A DNA stretch of 64,000 nucleotides from Branchiostoma floridae (Eukaryota; Chordata; Leptocardii; Amphioxiformes; Branchiostomatidae). Made by a program: the position numbers and the translations under genes. Numbering within the stretch: the first letter of the stretch is position 1; every line of letters starts with the position of its first letter. Location: NCBI RefSeq assembly GCF_000003815.2, contig NC_049993.1, forward strand, positions 3,010,570 through 3,074,569, in the 5' to 3' direction. Shown piece after piece: positions 20,753 to 31,690 of this stretch. The notes under the pieces are model-generated. The model saw only the letters and a list, made by a program, of their open reading frames with translations. It did not search any database and was not told the origin of the DNA.

Positions 20753-22821
20753 CCAATTCTTGTCCAAGACAGCAATAGTCGACCGGCAAGCTCACGGCTT
20801 TGTTGTTCTTGGTGACCGTACTGTGTTCGTGTCCTGGAGCCATTATATTCCGCTTCCCTGAGTTATACGTTGGAGCTGCAGCAAGACCTTGGGTCCACAC
20901 ACAAGCAAGCTACGATCACTAAATGATGACAGACTAGATTTGAATTAGGAGCGCGAGTGTTGATTGGTCCAAATCGCGCGTTGTTTAAACTGCAACAATG
21001 ATTTGCATAGTCAGCAGACATGACGGTCTATGTTATGTGTATTGCTATTCAAACCTATTGTTATTCAGAGACTGGCTTGCTGACCATTTCACAATTGAAC
21101 AATAGAGTCTAAGTCAATAGCCCCAAGAAAGGTGTAAAATGTATCCAAGACTAAATGTACAAACAAGCTTGCCAATGCAGAAATCACGTCTAGAAATTGT
21201 ACATTTTACCACCGCCCAGAAAAGAATGAAAACGTTCAGTCAAATACAAACATACTTTCTTTCTATAGGTCAATCCAAGCCGGCGGGAAAAGTCAAATCA
21301 TGAAAATGAGCTCAGACAGCATGGCGGAAATCAAAAACATTTTAAAAAACGTAGTATAGAATGTGCTTGCAGAAATGGATTCTTATTAATATTTTGTGCC
21401 GAGGAAATTCAGCCCCCAGGTTGGGAGAAAATGGTGATAATATAATATACCGAAATACCATAAGAGAACTTTCTCGCAATAGAACTTAGAGGTCCCGAAC
21501 ATAGATGCCCAACTTTCACTTGGTCACCGCTTGGCATCTACGGTTCAGGTTTTTAACCTCCTTGCTAAAACCAAGTCTCGCGGGACTGTTTGTACCCTAG
21601 TTAGCCTTCTCCAAGACTTTCTATGAGGGGTGCGGATCGTAGAGGTTCGGCAAAAGGGAATTGACCAGGAGAGTAATATATTCTCCCCCAGAGACTGTGC
21701 GGGAAAATGAAACCTTCTGGTGGCCAAACTCCCCTGATAAACTATCTCCTTATACCCAGCATAGTTAGTCTGGTAGAGACCCCATCCCGCAAAGTTAATT
21801 TTACAGGCTCACTTCCAACGACGCTAAACACTGGCTACGTTTTCTGACAACAGCTTCCAGATTGAAATAAGTCGTTCTATGTAGTAGCAAGAGAAAATAT
21901 CCTCTGTCGGAAATTCCTTGTACAAATCCTTGGAGCGTGCTTTCTGACATTGACGGGCGGACAATGCTAAAACCGGGACCGTAGACGTACAGAGAATCAC
22001 ACGGTGGGTCGGTAACGGGTTATGTAGACAGCACTAACCATCGTCTTTCACATGACATTTTGGATTCCCCAAGACCCAGTCGCGACCCTTACAACATTTA
22101 AGCAACATAAAAGACCAAGTAAAGATGCGTGTATTTTAAGCGGGCTTTACTTTGTTCGTAAACCTGTCGTAAAGATTGAGTGTAAGTTGTGACATTTACG
22201 ACTGCTTAAAGATAGCTTAAACATTACTTAACTATGTTCAAATGTTTAAGCTTCATTTACGAAAGGCATTAAGCATGCTTAATTATCTGATTTCATGCAG
22301 TGATAGTTTAAGCCAATCAATGCAGCTGCGACAAGTTCACTTAGAATGTGGAAGGCGTAAGTTTAGCCACAGGGGCGTTTGTCAGTGGAATCACCTTCCA
22401 GTGACTTTAAAAACGACTCCTAACATTGCAGCATTTAAGCGTATGATGAAACTGAGAGCTGACCTCTGACCTCACGACCAGAACGATTATGGATAACGGT
22501 CTTTTGTGTACATTATTTGTATGTTATGTATTGTTGATATGACATGTACTTTGTGTAATTCAGGGCCCCACTGTAAAGCAGTGACTTACTTACACTAAGT
22601 TGGGTCACCCTGGCTAAAAAAAACAGAATAGAAAATAAATAAAAAATAAATGCTTACGGAAATGTTTATCAAATACTGAATAAAGAGACTGTATTTACAC
22701 AACCATTATTTCATTCTCACCGACGTATCGGTGACCTTCTGTCACCTTCTTCAGGGCAATTCTGACTGGTTCACATTGTACTCACAGTTCATTTGCGGGC
22801 ATAAAACGTATCATTTCACTG

Positions 22822-23709
22822 TTAACCCTCGAACCACCGTGTCTTTTTTGCGACGTAGATTACCGTAGGGGGTCAAAACTGACCCCATATCGTTTTGTAC
22901 AAATGCAGTTTTTTGTGTGACTCTTTTTTGTGATTTGTATAGTTTCATTAGTCTATTTTGGACAGTTTGACATGATTAGGTGAGAAAAAAAATCAAATTC
23001 ATTATCATAATTTATGCCAAATATCTTGAGGACCATATTTTGCACTAATGCTATTTAGACCGGGTAGGGGTTTTTATAAGCCCTCACAAACTTCTATGTT
23101 GCATAGCCCCTGAATGGCTTACACTAGTGCCACTGAATTTGATCTTTTACAGGAAATGTTTAACATTTAAATTGAATAAAGTAAGTTCATCATATTTCAT
23201 GTTGCCATGGCAACGGAATTCTGACAATAATATGTATTACGAAATTTTATAATTTTTGGCTTAAGCATTCAAGTTTTAAGATTTTCTTGGCAAACCACAC
23301 TGTCTTGTTCATGACATCTTATTAAATTCAACTTAAATTTCTTAATTCAATATTCATAATCTATGCTAATTCAATGACGTCATCAGTCAAAATCGATGAT
23401 GTCATGACTTCGTCATATAACGTGATAATGTCAAAAGGTGTTACCATAATTTTGTTCTACATGTACATGTGGGTCGCAAAAGTTTGTTTAAAACAATGCT
23501 CGGGTCAGTTTTGACCCCACAGGACCATGCATAAACTTTCTAGGATAACTTAATCAACAATAATCGGTAAAAACGTATGAGAAGTTATAAGGCAAATACA
23601 CAAGTAAACTCATGGGAGGATATTAGTTTTCGACTAGAAATACGATAATGGCACATATCAACATACGCCTGGGGTCAGTTTTGACCCCATACGGTGGTTT
23701 GAGCGTTAA
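22822..23709. mobile_element. MITE, TTAA-flanked, 888 bp (CCACCGT family)
   Basis: Ends TTAACCCTCGAACCACCGT (22822) and ACGGTGGTTTGAGCGTTAA (23709) form terminal inverted repeats with TTAA target duplications, as in piggyBac-derived MITEs. Both ends carry GGGGTCAAAACTGACCCC-like palindromes (22869, 23671). A perfect GTTGCCATGGCAAC lies at 23201-23214. Second family copy at 32658-33637. No coding capacity. Confidence 0.88.
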
Positions 23710-24221
23710 AGAAGACCTGGGTGCATTGGTTTGGTAATTAAAATGTTGGTAGCTTCATAAGATCTCAAAATGATCCAATAGCGACATGTTACGGTGATGA
23801 AAAAAAAAAAACTCTAAGCAGGCGGGATGTTATATGGTTCTTTCGAGATTTCATCAAGAACTGCACTCATACTCAGTATTCATACCGCTCATTCTGGCTC
23901 TTTCGAGCTACACACATGCTGTTCATTCGCATGCTTACATTCACACAAACGCTGCCGATAACACTACCTTCTTTTCGAAGGTAATAGCACGAATCGTTAC
24001 AATCAAGAAAGCTTATCCATTAACATACACGGCTCTGTTCTGTTTGAATCTAGACATTGTTGACCTACCAAGAATGTTGCCTCAGTTGTATTTGAAGTTA
24101 TCCGATGTTATCATAAGCACGAGTTACAGCATACCTCGCCGATTACTTCATGATTTTTATAGATCTATTATTTTCTAGATTATAGGCAACTGCCTTGACA
24201 GACATCTTAGTGCGCATGCTT

Positions 24222-25660
24222 TGCCAAGCATGTGCCAAAACAATGATTTCATCATGCAGTTTAAATACGAAGTCATATTTGTATCGATACAGGCAAAGAA
24301 AGAATAATTGATATTGGTATGAAATGTGCAGATATTGGCACCTATCACGCACAAAACACATGATTTTTCTACACTGAAGACAAATTAATAACCGAGAGTC
24401 TTGAGTCGCTATACTCAGCCGTCATGGGGTATGTCATTTTTCGTGCTTTTCCACACGGGTTTACGTAAATATTGTAGTGTGGTGAAACGCGGAAATATTG
24501 GTTCTAAGTCTAACTCTCTAACAGTTCTGTCACTCCAAAATGATTAAAGAATCACAGTTTAGCAATGCATAACGACATGGTTAGTCCTGACATTATATTG
24601 TGATTATACATATAGAGATTTTATGAGGGCGATAGTAGTTCTGAACTGAAAAAAAATATATGGTGTCTATTACACATTTTGACATCTACTATAAAAAATA
24701 GACATAATATCAACAGTGTGGGATACAAAACGGATGTTTGTTTGTGTCGATCTTGTGAATAGAATCACGCCGTTCTTTTCCTTCACCCAACGTAATTGCC
24801 TAACTCTTCGTGCAAAAAAGAACCCGGAAATGAATATTTATACACTGACGCTTGCGTGATAGTCTGTTGGTAACATTCTGTTCTTTTTTTCTACAAACCT
24901 GACAAATGACGATTCCCCTAGCTGATTATGGATGTTAATCTGAACAGTACTTACGTGTATGTCATAAGCTTACTGATTTCGCTTTGCGTCGTTTGTGGAA
25001 CCAAATAAAAACATGCAAATGTCAGGTTATGCATTTTTCATCACATTCGGAATAAGTCTGGTGTTTTTATAAGGCAGCGAATCAAATACATATGCATGTA
25101 GACACAGAAAAATATTTTTCTTGCGAACGGGTAGGACTCAACGCTTTTACAAGTGTCGACACGAGGGCTACTGACTGAAGGTATTTCTGTTTGCTTTTCT
25201 ATCGCAAATTCAACGCATCGTATTTCTTTATTTCCCAGGGATGCATATGGGAAAGCAGTATCTACGAGATGTGCATGCAGTCAAACAGGGAGGACCATTT
25301 AATTTTTCAACCTTTTTGTATCATTATGCGGACGACAATGGCTGAATCCCTCGTCTGCAAGACGAAAAATACCGTTGATGAAGATGATTATTATTACTAC
25401 TAACAGCAATGTGAATTTTCGTTATGTTAATGTTTTACTACCGATTCATATATTTTTCTATGGAACATATTTAGGCACACATTTTTTTTTACAGTGGAAT
25501 GTAATGACTAAACTGGGCGGAGAGAAATCAACACAACACAAGCGTTATTAATTGACATGACAAAAATACAGCAACATTTGTATCGTCAACTGTAAACTAC
25601 AATAAAAAGAATACAACATAGATTTTTAAATTTCATTATTAAACAATATAGGACTAGAAA
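24222..25660 (+). repeat. Segmental duplication, copy B, upstream part
   Basis: Homologous to 6985-9085, starting at CCAA(A/G)CA..CAATGATTTCATCATG. It contains the promoter and untranslated exon of paralogue B. The homology is broken at about 25660 by a 4.6-kb insertion and resumes at 30235. Confidence 0.85.
24780..25180 (+). promoter_or_regulatory. Core promoter and untranslated exon 1, receptor B
   Basis: TATA box TTTATAAGG at 25066-25074; inferred untranslated exon about 25098-25180 ending CTGAAG/GTATTTCTG. It matches the equivalent sequences of A and C, including TTGCGTC and ATCTGAACAG upstream of the TATA box. The first intron would then run from 25181 to 31231, across the antisense gag-like gene. 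Confidence 0.65.
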
Positions 25661-26130
25661 GGCCGGTATTTGCTTAGGAGCAAATTCAGCTATTTTTACT
25701 CCGCCCCTCCTTGCAAAAATGGACTGTTCCAAAATTGAATTTGAAAAAAAAGATCCAATTTGAGAATGACTCGGAATTACGGTTCAGTAATCACACTTTA
25801 TTTCTTGATTACAACACGCAGACAGCATACTAGTGATTCACACATTAACAAAGAAGACACCGTTGTTCTTAAAGAAAGAACATTTTATTTCAAAAACGGA
25901 TCGGTCGTATTTTCTCTACAGAATGAACACGTTATGAGACCCTAAACTTTGTTATTACATACCCACAGTAGACAATAGCGTCGTTTCCCTGCTTATGTAC
26001 ACAAGACAAGGGCAGTCACTGTACATATTCAAGATTGTCACAAGTATTATCAATCTTCATACAAACAGACCTCACTAAACAAACTTCTTTACCAGAATAT
26101 GCTTTTCAGCACTGTCCTACTCAGCCGTTT

Positions 26131-27216
26131 TCAGTGAAGTGTATGTTTATAAAATCCAATTGGATAGCATGGCTGAGCCCGTGGCGCGGCGGGAGGGTGG
26201 GATACACTCGCCTGGGCGCGGTAGGACCGCTCCCTGGTATTGTCTATTGTCTTTTTAGAACTAGACCACGAGATGGTGCCGTTCTCCATCGCATACAAAA
26301 CAGACGCGTGTGTCTCCCTAACAATGCCCCAATCATAGTACGCGGCATCAAACATCAAATCCGATAAATGTTCGAGCCTTATCCGGACAGATCTCTGGAA
26401 GTGTTTTGTCTCTAAGAGGTTCTTGACGAAACCGTGCACAAACATAGAGGTTGATAGATCGTCATATGTCACACACCCGTCGCCCCCCTTACCCTTGCCA
26501 GGGAAGTGAACGTGGTGATGGGGCCATTCGATTTTCACCCGGTTGGAAGAATCATTAATGGTCTTTGTGCGACCACTCTTCTTACCTCGGCGGCGGCGGC
26601 GTGGAGAAGATGAAGACCTTGAGCCCGAGCTGTGCCGTCGGCGGTGAGCGGACCGGTGTCGGCGTCTGTGGCCTTTGCGATCATTGCTGTGACGGCGTCG
26701 GGAACGGGAGCCGTCGTCTGGTGACCGTGACCGGGACGTGGAGGAGCTCGTTGTCGAGTCGGAGGAAGAACGCTTCCGTGACGAGACCGGTCGTTTCCCG
26801 AGGAGGTAGTCGACGTTTTTCAGGCGACGGCGAGAGCGGGCGGCGTCTGGAGACCGCGAGCGGGATGGGGACGGGCTTGTGTCCTTCCTGTCCTTCCGGC
26901 GAGAGGAGGTACGCTTCCTCGGTTTCTTGCCGAAGATTTCATCCAGGGTTTTATCGACCCTGTCAGCAAGGTCGTCGTCTTCCCGCAAGTCCCTCGCGGT
27001 GGGGACCCGTTCCTCTTCGCTGGCCTCCGACCAGAGTCCTTTGGCCAGCTCCTTGGCCTTGCTGTCTCTCTTCAGCTTTTTCAGGGACCGGCGGACCCTC
27101 TCCTCAATGCTGTCCGAGTTGTTGTTGAAGCCCGCCGTACACTTGCCACGACCGTGCGGCCCTCGATGACCCTTGACTGGCAGCGTGCAGACTGAACAAA
27201 CTTTGGGCTTCGCCAT
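26131..27216 (-). CDS. Gag-like, zinc-knuckle and RS-rich protein
   Basis: Single-exon frame of 361 residues from the ATG at 27216-27214, in good context (GCGATGG); the frame is open slightly further upstream without another ATG. Features: N-terminal CxxC..GHRGPHGRGKC zinc-binding-like motif; residues about 100-240 very rich in RS/SR and KR, suggesting RNA binding or nuclear location; C-terminal domain of about 100 residues with TYDDLSTSMFVHGFV, RLEHLSDLMFDAAYYDW and VRETHASVLYAMENG. This C-terminal pattern resembles Gag-like proteins of DIRS/Ngaro-type tyrosine-recombinase retroelements, from memory of that family. No RT, RNase H or recombinase frame follows, so it is either a truncated element or a retained single gene. 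GC content is much higher than in the surrounding introns. It lies antisense in intron 1 of receptor B. Confidence 0.6.
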   Translation of the reverse strand: MAKPKVCSVCTLPVKGHRGPHGRGKCTAGFNNNSDSIEERVRRSLKKLKRDSKAKELAKGLWSEASEEERVPTARDLREDDDLADRVDKTLDEIFGKKPRKRTSSRRKDRKDTSPSPSRSRSPDAARSRRRLKNVDYLLGKRPVSSRKRSSSDSTTSSSTSRSRSPDDGSRSRRRHSNDRKGHRRRHRSAHRRRHSSGSRSSSSPRRRRRGKKSGRTKTINDSSNRVKIEWPHHHVHFPGKGKGGDGCVTYDDLSTSMFVHGFVKNLLETKHFQRSVRIRLEHLSDLMFDAAYYDWGIVRETHASVLYAMENGTISWSSSKKTIDNTRERSYRAQASVSHPPAAPRAQPCYPIGFYKHTLH

Positions 27217-27859
27217 CGCGGAAAGGGGGAAATCCCTGACCAAAACTCGAAAACCGGGGAGCGAGTCTCGTGCGCCTCGCTTCCCGCGGACGAAAGACAG
27301 AATGAGAGCCCCGGTGTTGGTGGGCGGAAGTGTGAAGAGGCAAGGACGGACACGCGGTCACCACGTGGGAGGTCAGAGAAAGACCGGGGACTGGGTAGTC
27401 GTAAATTAATAAAAATGACATCACTGACACTTTTCCACCATTATCAGTACAAATACATATAAAGTCGTTCATTGTATTCAGACAAGAAGGATCGCATTCT
27501 GTTTTTATACTTATAATTAGCTTATACATTATACGTATTGATGAACAAAGCTAATTAGTCACTGTATATTTGCACCAAGTCTGTTTTGTATATCTTAATG
27601 TTTTGTATTCTTTTGTTTAAATGTAGTAATCATGTGTCTGTAATAACTTACGGTCTCATTTATTTTGCACATAAACTAATTAGTATATGATTGTTTGATT
27701 GTGCTGAGTAACAGTTTATAGTACAGTGCATTATCAAATTACACAGCATATACCATGTCGTGGTGTCTGAAAAGTCATAAAAATATATTCATGTCTGTCA
27801 TGAAATGCAATGTTTGACATCATGGTTGATATTGTATAATCACAGTTACAGTATTGTCC

Positions 27860-30235
27860 CAAATAGACTAATTATATTCAAAACTGGTGTTTCTGTCACA
27901 AATTATTGTAGCCAGTTGACTATTGTGCCCTCTGAAAGCCGCCGCATTAGGGCAGTCTTCTTGGTAACATTAGAGTTCCAGCATAAGGTAAATAATGGCA
28001 CTGTCAAACTGACAACTTCCATCAAGACATAAACCCACGTGTCTGCACAACGTTCTTGGTGTCTCCTCTTCATCTGCTACAAAATAGAATAGAATACAAT
28101 AATTATTGTTTCCTTTGTGTAATTTCATGTGCCACCCAGAGTATCCTTTTTGTTTGTTCACTAGAAAAAAGTCACACCTGATTACGTATACAACCAACAT
28201 GCATGGACAATTCCCAAGTTCAGTTCAGTTCATCCTCGGGGAGGTGACACCCGAAAATCTCTACTATATACTATGGAAGAGAACTACTCTACACTTTTCA
28301 CAGTATACAATACTGTCTCAATCACTGCACAGTGCAAAAATATTCCATATCGTGATTAAATAGCTGCACATGCATGCGTGCGCTCGTAAGCCCCCCTCCC
28401 ATCTAAATTTGCGCCATATCTATCACTACACCCAACACCCTAAACTCGCGTAAAAATAAAAAATAAACTACCGGTCCACAAACGACGACAAGCTTCCCGA
28501 ATCTGTTACAGCTTTTGTGTATTCTTGTCAATTGTAAGATAACAGTACAGTTTTTTTTTTACTTACTTTTGACGGAACAATATTCTTCGGCGCGCGGTCT
28601 GCACCCGTGGCACAGCATTATAACCTGCTAATTCGAAAGACCCTTCCTCATTGGCTGTAGCCGAGTTGCCGATATTATGCTGAATGTCGCGCGCCGTGTT
28701 ATTAGCTACAGTAATCCATTTAGCGACGACGTGCACGGCCGCCGCCAGCCGCCAGCTGGCCCTGCACATGTCAAGGTGATTACGTCATTTACTATATATG
28801 GTGACACGCTCAGAGGCGGCGAAGACGAAAACGGAGACGAAAAAAAAAACGCCAAATCGGCTTATAAATCATTTTTAGGTGATTTTGTGCCACAAATGAT
28901 AACGGGGTCTTTTTTAGTAAATATCATGCACTATCATACCAAATTTCGGGTCCCTTGGGCTTAATACCTGGGCACGGGAGGCACAATTATACAGTTTGTT
29001 CAGAACACCACCTAAAGACATCCAAAAAATCATTTTAAAGTATCTATCAAAAAACAGAAAAAACAGGTCTGGGTATCGGCCCACTCTACCTTTGTGCCAA
29101 ATTTCAGGTCATTCGGTGCAGGAACGATGGTATTTCTGTCATAATTTCATAATGTATGTGGGAACACTTCTTGCATTTGACTTTGCTATCCTCTTCTTGG
29201 TGTTTGTTGGTGCCACTTGTAGCCAGTTGACTATTGTACCCTCTTACAGGCCAAAGTTTCAGCACCCGGCCAATAATAAATTTAGCACTGTCAAATTGAC
29301 ACCTTCTTTCAAGGCACAATCCCATGTGTCTGCACAACTAGTGGTGTATCATCTTCATCCAGTAGAAAATAGAATACAATACAATAATTAGTATTTCCTT
29401 TGTGTAGTTTCATGTACCACCGCGCCATTCTGTACGCCCTGCTGTATCGCTAAACCCGACATTCTAAACTTGCGTTAATTAAACGTACAAAAATTACACA
29501 ATAACGACGACAAGCTACCCAAATTTGTTACTGTGTTTGTGCATTGTAGCCAATTGTAAGTTAAACAGTACGATTTTTTACTTACTTTTAACAAATTTCT
29601 TCCCCGACGACATGTTCTCCTGGTATGGTATTAAGCTGCTAATTTGAAAGTACACTTCCTCGCAGTGGCTGTACCAAATCAGGTCATCGCTTCCGCTAAG
29701 TGCCGCGCGTATTGGTGACGTGTTAATTATATTTACTAGTAGCCACAACTCACAGCTGCACCACATTACGTCACTCGCGAGAACGTGACCATATATGGTC
29801 ACACGCGCTAATCGCGTGAAACGAGTGAAAATACTCGTAGATACCCCGCCAAACCGGCTTATAAATCATTATGAAGTGATTTTTGCCCAAAAATGATAAC
29901 GTGGTACTTTTAATAACTATCTCACGCAGTATCATGCAAAATTTCAGGTCATTTGGACTGAGTAACTGGGCACGGGAGGCAAGAATATACAGTCATGGTC
30001 AGAAATTGACCTAAAAACATCCATAAAATCATTTTAAAGGTATCAATAAAAAAAATGAGAAAAAAGGCTGGGGGTATTGGCCCACTCTACCTTTGTGCCA
30101 AATTTCAGGTCATTCGGTGCAGGAACGACGGAGAGGAATCACTTTAACGATCGCGACAGGAGAAAGAAAGAAAGAAGAAACCGTATGAAAACAATATTTT
30201 TACTCCCGAGCGTACCTACGGTACGCGGAGTAAAA
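27860..30235. repeat. Diverged ~1.2-kb tandem duplication in receptor B intron 1
   Basis: 27905-29127 and 29215-30235 are diverged copies: TAGCCAGTTGACTATTGT (27911 and 29220), TTCCTTTGTGTA(A/G)TTTCATG, AACGACGACAAGCT and CAATTGTAAG recur in the same order. Each copy ends in a member of the repeat family that also stands at 57290 and 58085. No gene was recognised. Confidence 0.75.
28840..29127 (+). mobile_element. Hairpin-tail repeat family, truncated copy
   Basis: Contains the family's conserved blocks (GGCTTATAAATCATT, GGGCACGGGAGGC, ATCATTTTAAAG, TTTGTGCCAAATTTCAGGTC, TTCGGTGCAGGAACGA) but stops before the GACAGGAGAAAGAAA tail and terminal hairpin. Confidence 0.7.
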
Positions 30236-30238
30236 ATA
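29850..30238 (+). mobile_element. Hairpin-tail repeat family, longest copy
   Basis: Same blocks as at 28840, continuing into GACAGGAGAAAGAAAG and a terminal hairpin at 30195-30238 (arms TTTTTACTCC/GGAGTAAAAA and CGTACC/GGTACG). The end of this hairpin coincides with the point where homology to copy A resumes, so it marks the 3' edge of the insertion in receptor B intron 1. The unit may be a SINE-like or Helitron-like element; its class is not settled. Confidence 0.65.
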
Positions 30239-31690
30239 ATTATAAAATTCTAGTATTCAACACAATACTGTAACAAGAAAACCTCCATACAATCAGGTAG
30301 GGCTAAACATGGGTGTCGCTATCTTTTCAACTTTAGAAAAAAAAAACTTTATTTTATGTATTCACCTAATTATCTAAGCATCATGGTAGCTGTTGGATCT
30401 AAAGATTTAGTCAAATCTACATCTGGGATCTAGTATCTTAAAATCTGTAGTATCTAGACATAGAAATGTGGATAACGTCGCGTAGCATATAAAACATAGG
30501 GCACCCCATGTGGAAGTTAAACTGTAGTTTGATTATGTGACAACTGTATGTAGGTTGCCTTTCCTCTAACTTGCGGATTGCAGGCCTGATAGATATTGTG
30601 TAACCCCTCGGATACAACTTTTGCCAACGATAAAGCTACTTGTTTATTACATCTGTGTAGGTTATTTCTTGTCATGCCATCTTGCCATCCAAGTCTAATG
30701 TTTCAAATTTGTCATCGAACTAACACCCAACTGAGTTTTAGCATTTCTAGTGTCATGATTTCTTAAATTTGAGGTATTTATAAACCAACGCAGAGGAGAT
30801 GGTTTGTGCACTTCTAATAGCTTTCATTATGAAATTTTGCATGGGTACATTTTGCCTAACCCCCTCATGCGTAAGACAGCAAACTTTGTTGTTGTTGTTG
30901 TTACTTTACAAACTGCAAGAACTAATGAGGTTTGGTGCATCGGTTTGGTCTCAGCTGCCCGTTTTTTTTTTGTGTGTTGTTGTGGCAACCGGTTGTTAAC
31001 AGGTATTTTGACGAAAAATGCTGAAAAAAACAACACAAGTGCAAAAGCAAGTGACTGTCCCTTTTTACTACTTAAAAGCATACCTCCCCTTAAAAAAACC
31101 AGCTCTTTAAAAACACCTCGATGACATTATTAGTCAGTCAATGATTCTTAGGATTTGTTTTAATTTTTGTTCATAGAATATAAGATGACCTGGATTTGTA
31201 TTAAGAGTTGGTTTCTGTTGTAAAGGAGCAGAAATGGCAGACAAAGACCAAGGAAAACCTGAGTCCTCCACCAGTGACGAGATGGCAACTGTCCCTGATG
31301 GTGCTGCCTCTGGTAACCACAATGTCGCTGCCTCGGTCAGTTCTGGCCCTCACACGTATTTGGAGCTTGGTAAAGATGGGGTTACATTTCGTTCATACCT
31401 CCGTGTGGATGGTAACGTGGTGGTCGATCCTGATACTCACACGTACTTGGAGCTTGGTGAAGACGGTGCTAGGTTTCGTTCATACTTCCGTGTGAATGAT
31501 AACGTGGTGGTCGTTCCACCGGATACTGCGGAGCCATGCTCTGATGCTAACGACCAACCAGCGGATCCGTACGAACACAAACAACCCGAGGACGCCAGCT
31601 TTTGTCACAAGGCAAGAGGTACGTCAATACACTTTATTGAAATTTACACGTGGCTAATGCTTAGCTCACAGATGACAATGATGAAACATG
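30235..31690 (+). repeat. Segmental duplication, copy B, downstream part
   Basis: Homologous to 9085-9838 and 9943-10414 of copy A (for example CATACAATCAGGT, TTTGCCTAAC, GCGTAAGACAGCAA). It includes the coding exon at 31232-31618. A (TTG)n run stands at 30888-30901 and a T run at 30963-30971. Confidence 0.8.
31232..31618 (+). CDS. Receptor B exon 2: cytoplasmic tail
   Basis: Acceptor GGAGCAG/AA, ATG 31234, 128 codons, donor AAGAG/GTACGT, phase 1. Encodes MADKDQ.. and two modules: [19 protein letters not shown] (about 44-62) and [19 protein letters not shown] (about 74-92). In the second module the last tyrosine is phenylalanine, so three of the four tyrosine motifs remain. The C-terminal part is acidic and proline-containing. 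Confidence 0.85.

Larger units (their letters stand above)
19623..22326. mobile_element. DNA element with dense subterminal repeats, inside dead LINE
   Basis: The insertion is defined by the broken LINE frame. Both flanks (19625-19950 and 22090-22320) are packed with TTTAAGC/GCTTAAA and TCGTAAA/TTTACGA words in both orientations, the pattern of subterminal transposase-binding sites in DNA transposons. Clear terminal inverted repeats or a target duplication could not be fixed. The middle contains fold-back hairpins (20383-20752) and a short unrecognised frame on the minus strand (20063-20314). Confidence 0.55.
18000..22655 (+). pseudogene. Dead LINE reverse transcriptase, interrupted by DNA element
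   Basis: A 5'-truncated non-LTR reverse transcriptase fragment unrelated in detail to the minus-strand LINE. Conceptual translation shows DYRPISVLQ, FLDLKKAFDTV, GVPQGYVLGPLLFILYIND and YADGTALFY; the catalytic YADD is YADG. In-frame stops occur at 18692-18694 and 19112-19114, and there is at least one frameshift near 19250. The C-terminal block (..YPTRQTLHEN) stops at about 19620 and resumes at 22326 (RQVHLECGRRKFSHRG.. NHLP), then ends at 22469. The 3' tail (22560-22655, ending in AAATAAATA-type sequence) is typical for CR1/L2-like elements. Clade uncertain; certainly non-functional. Confidence 0.85.
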
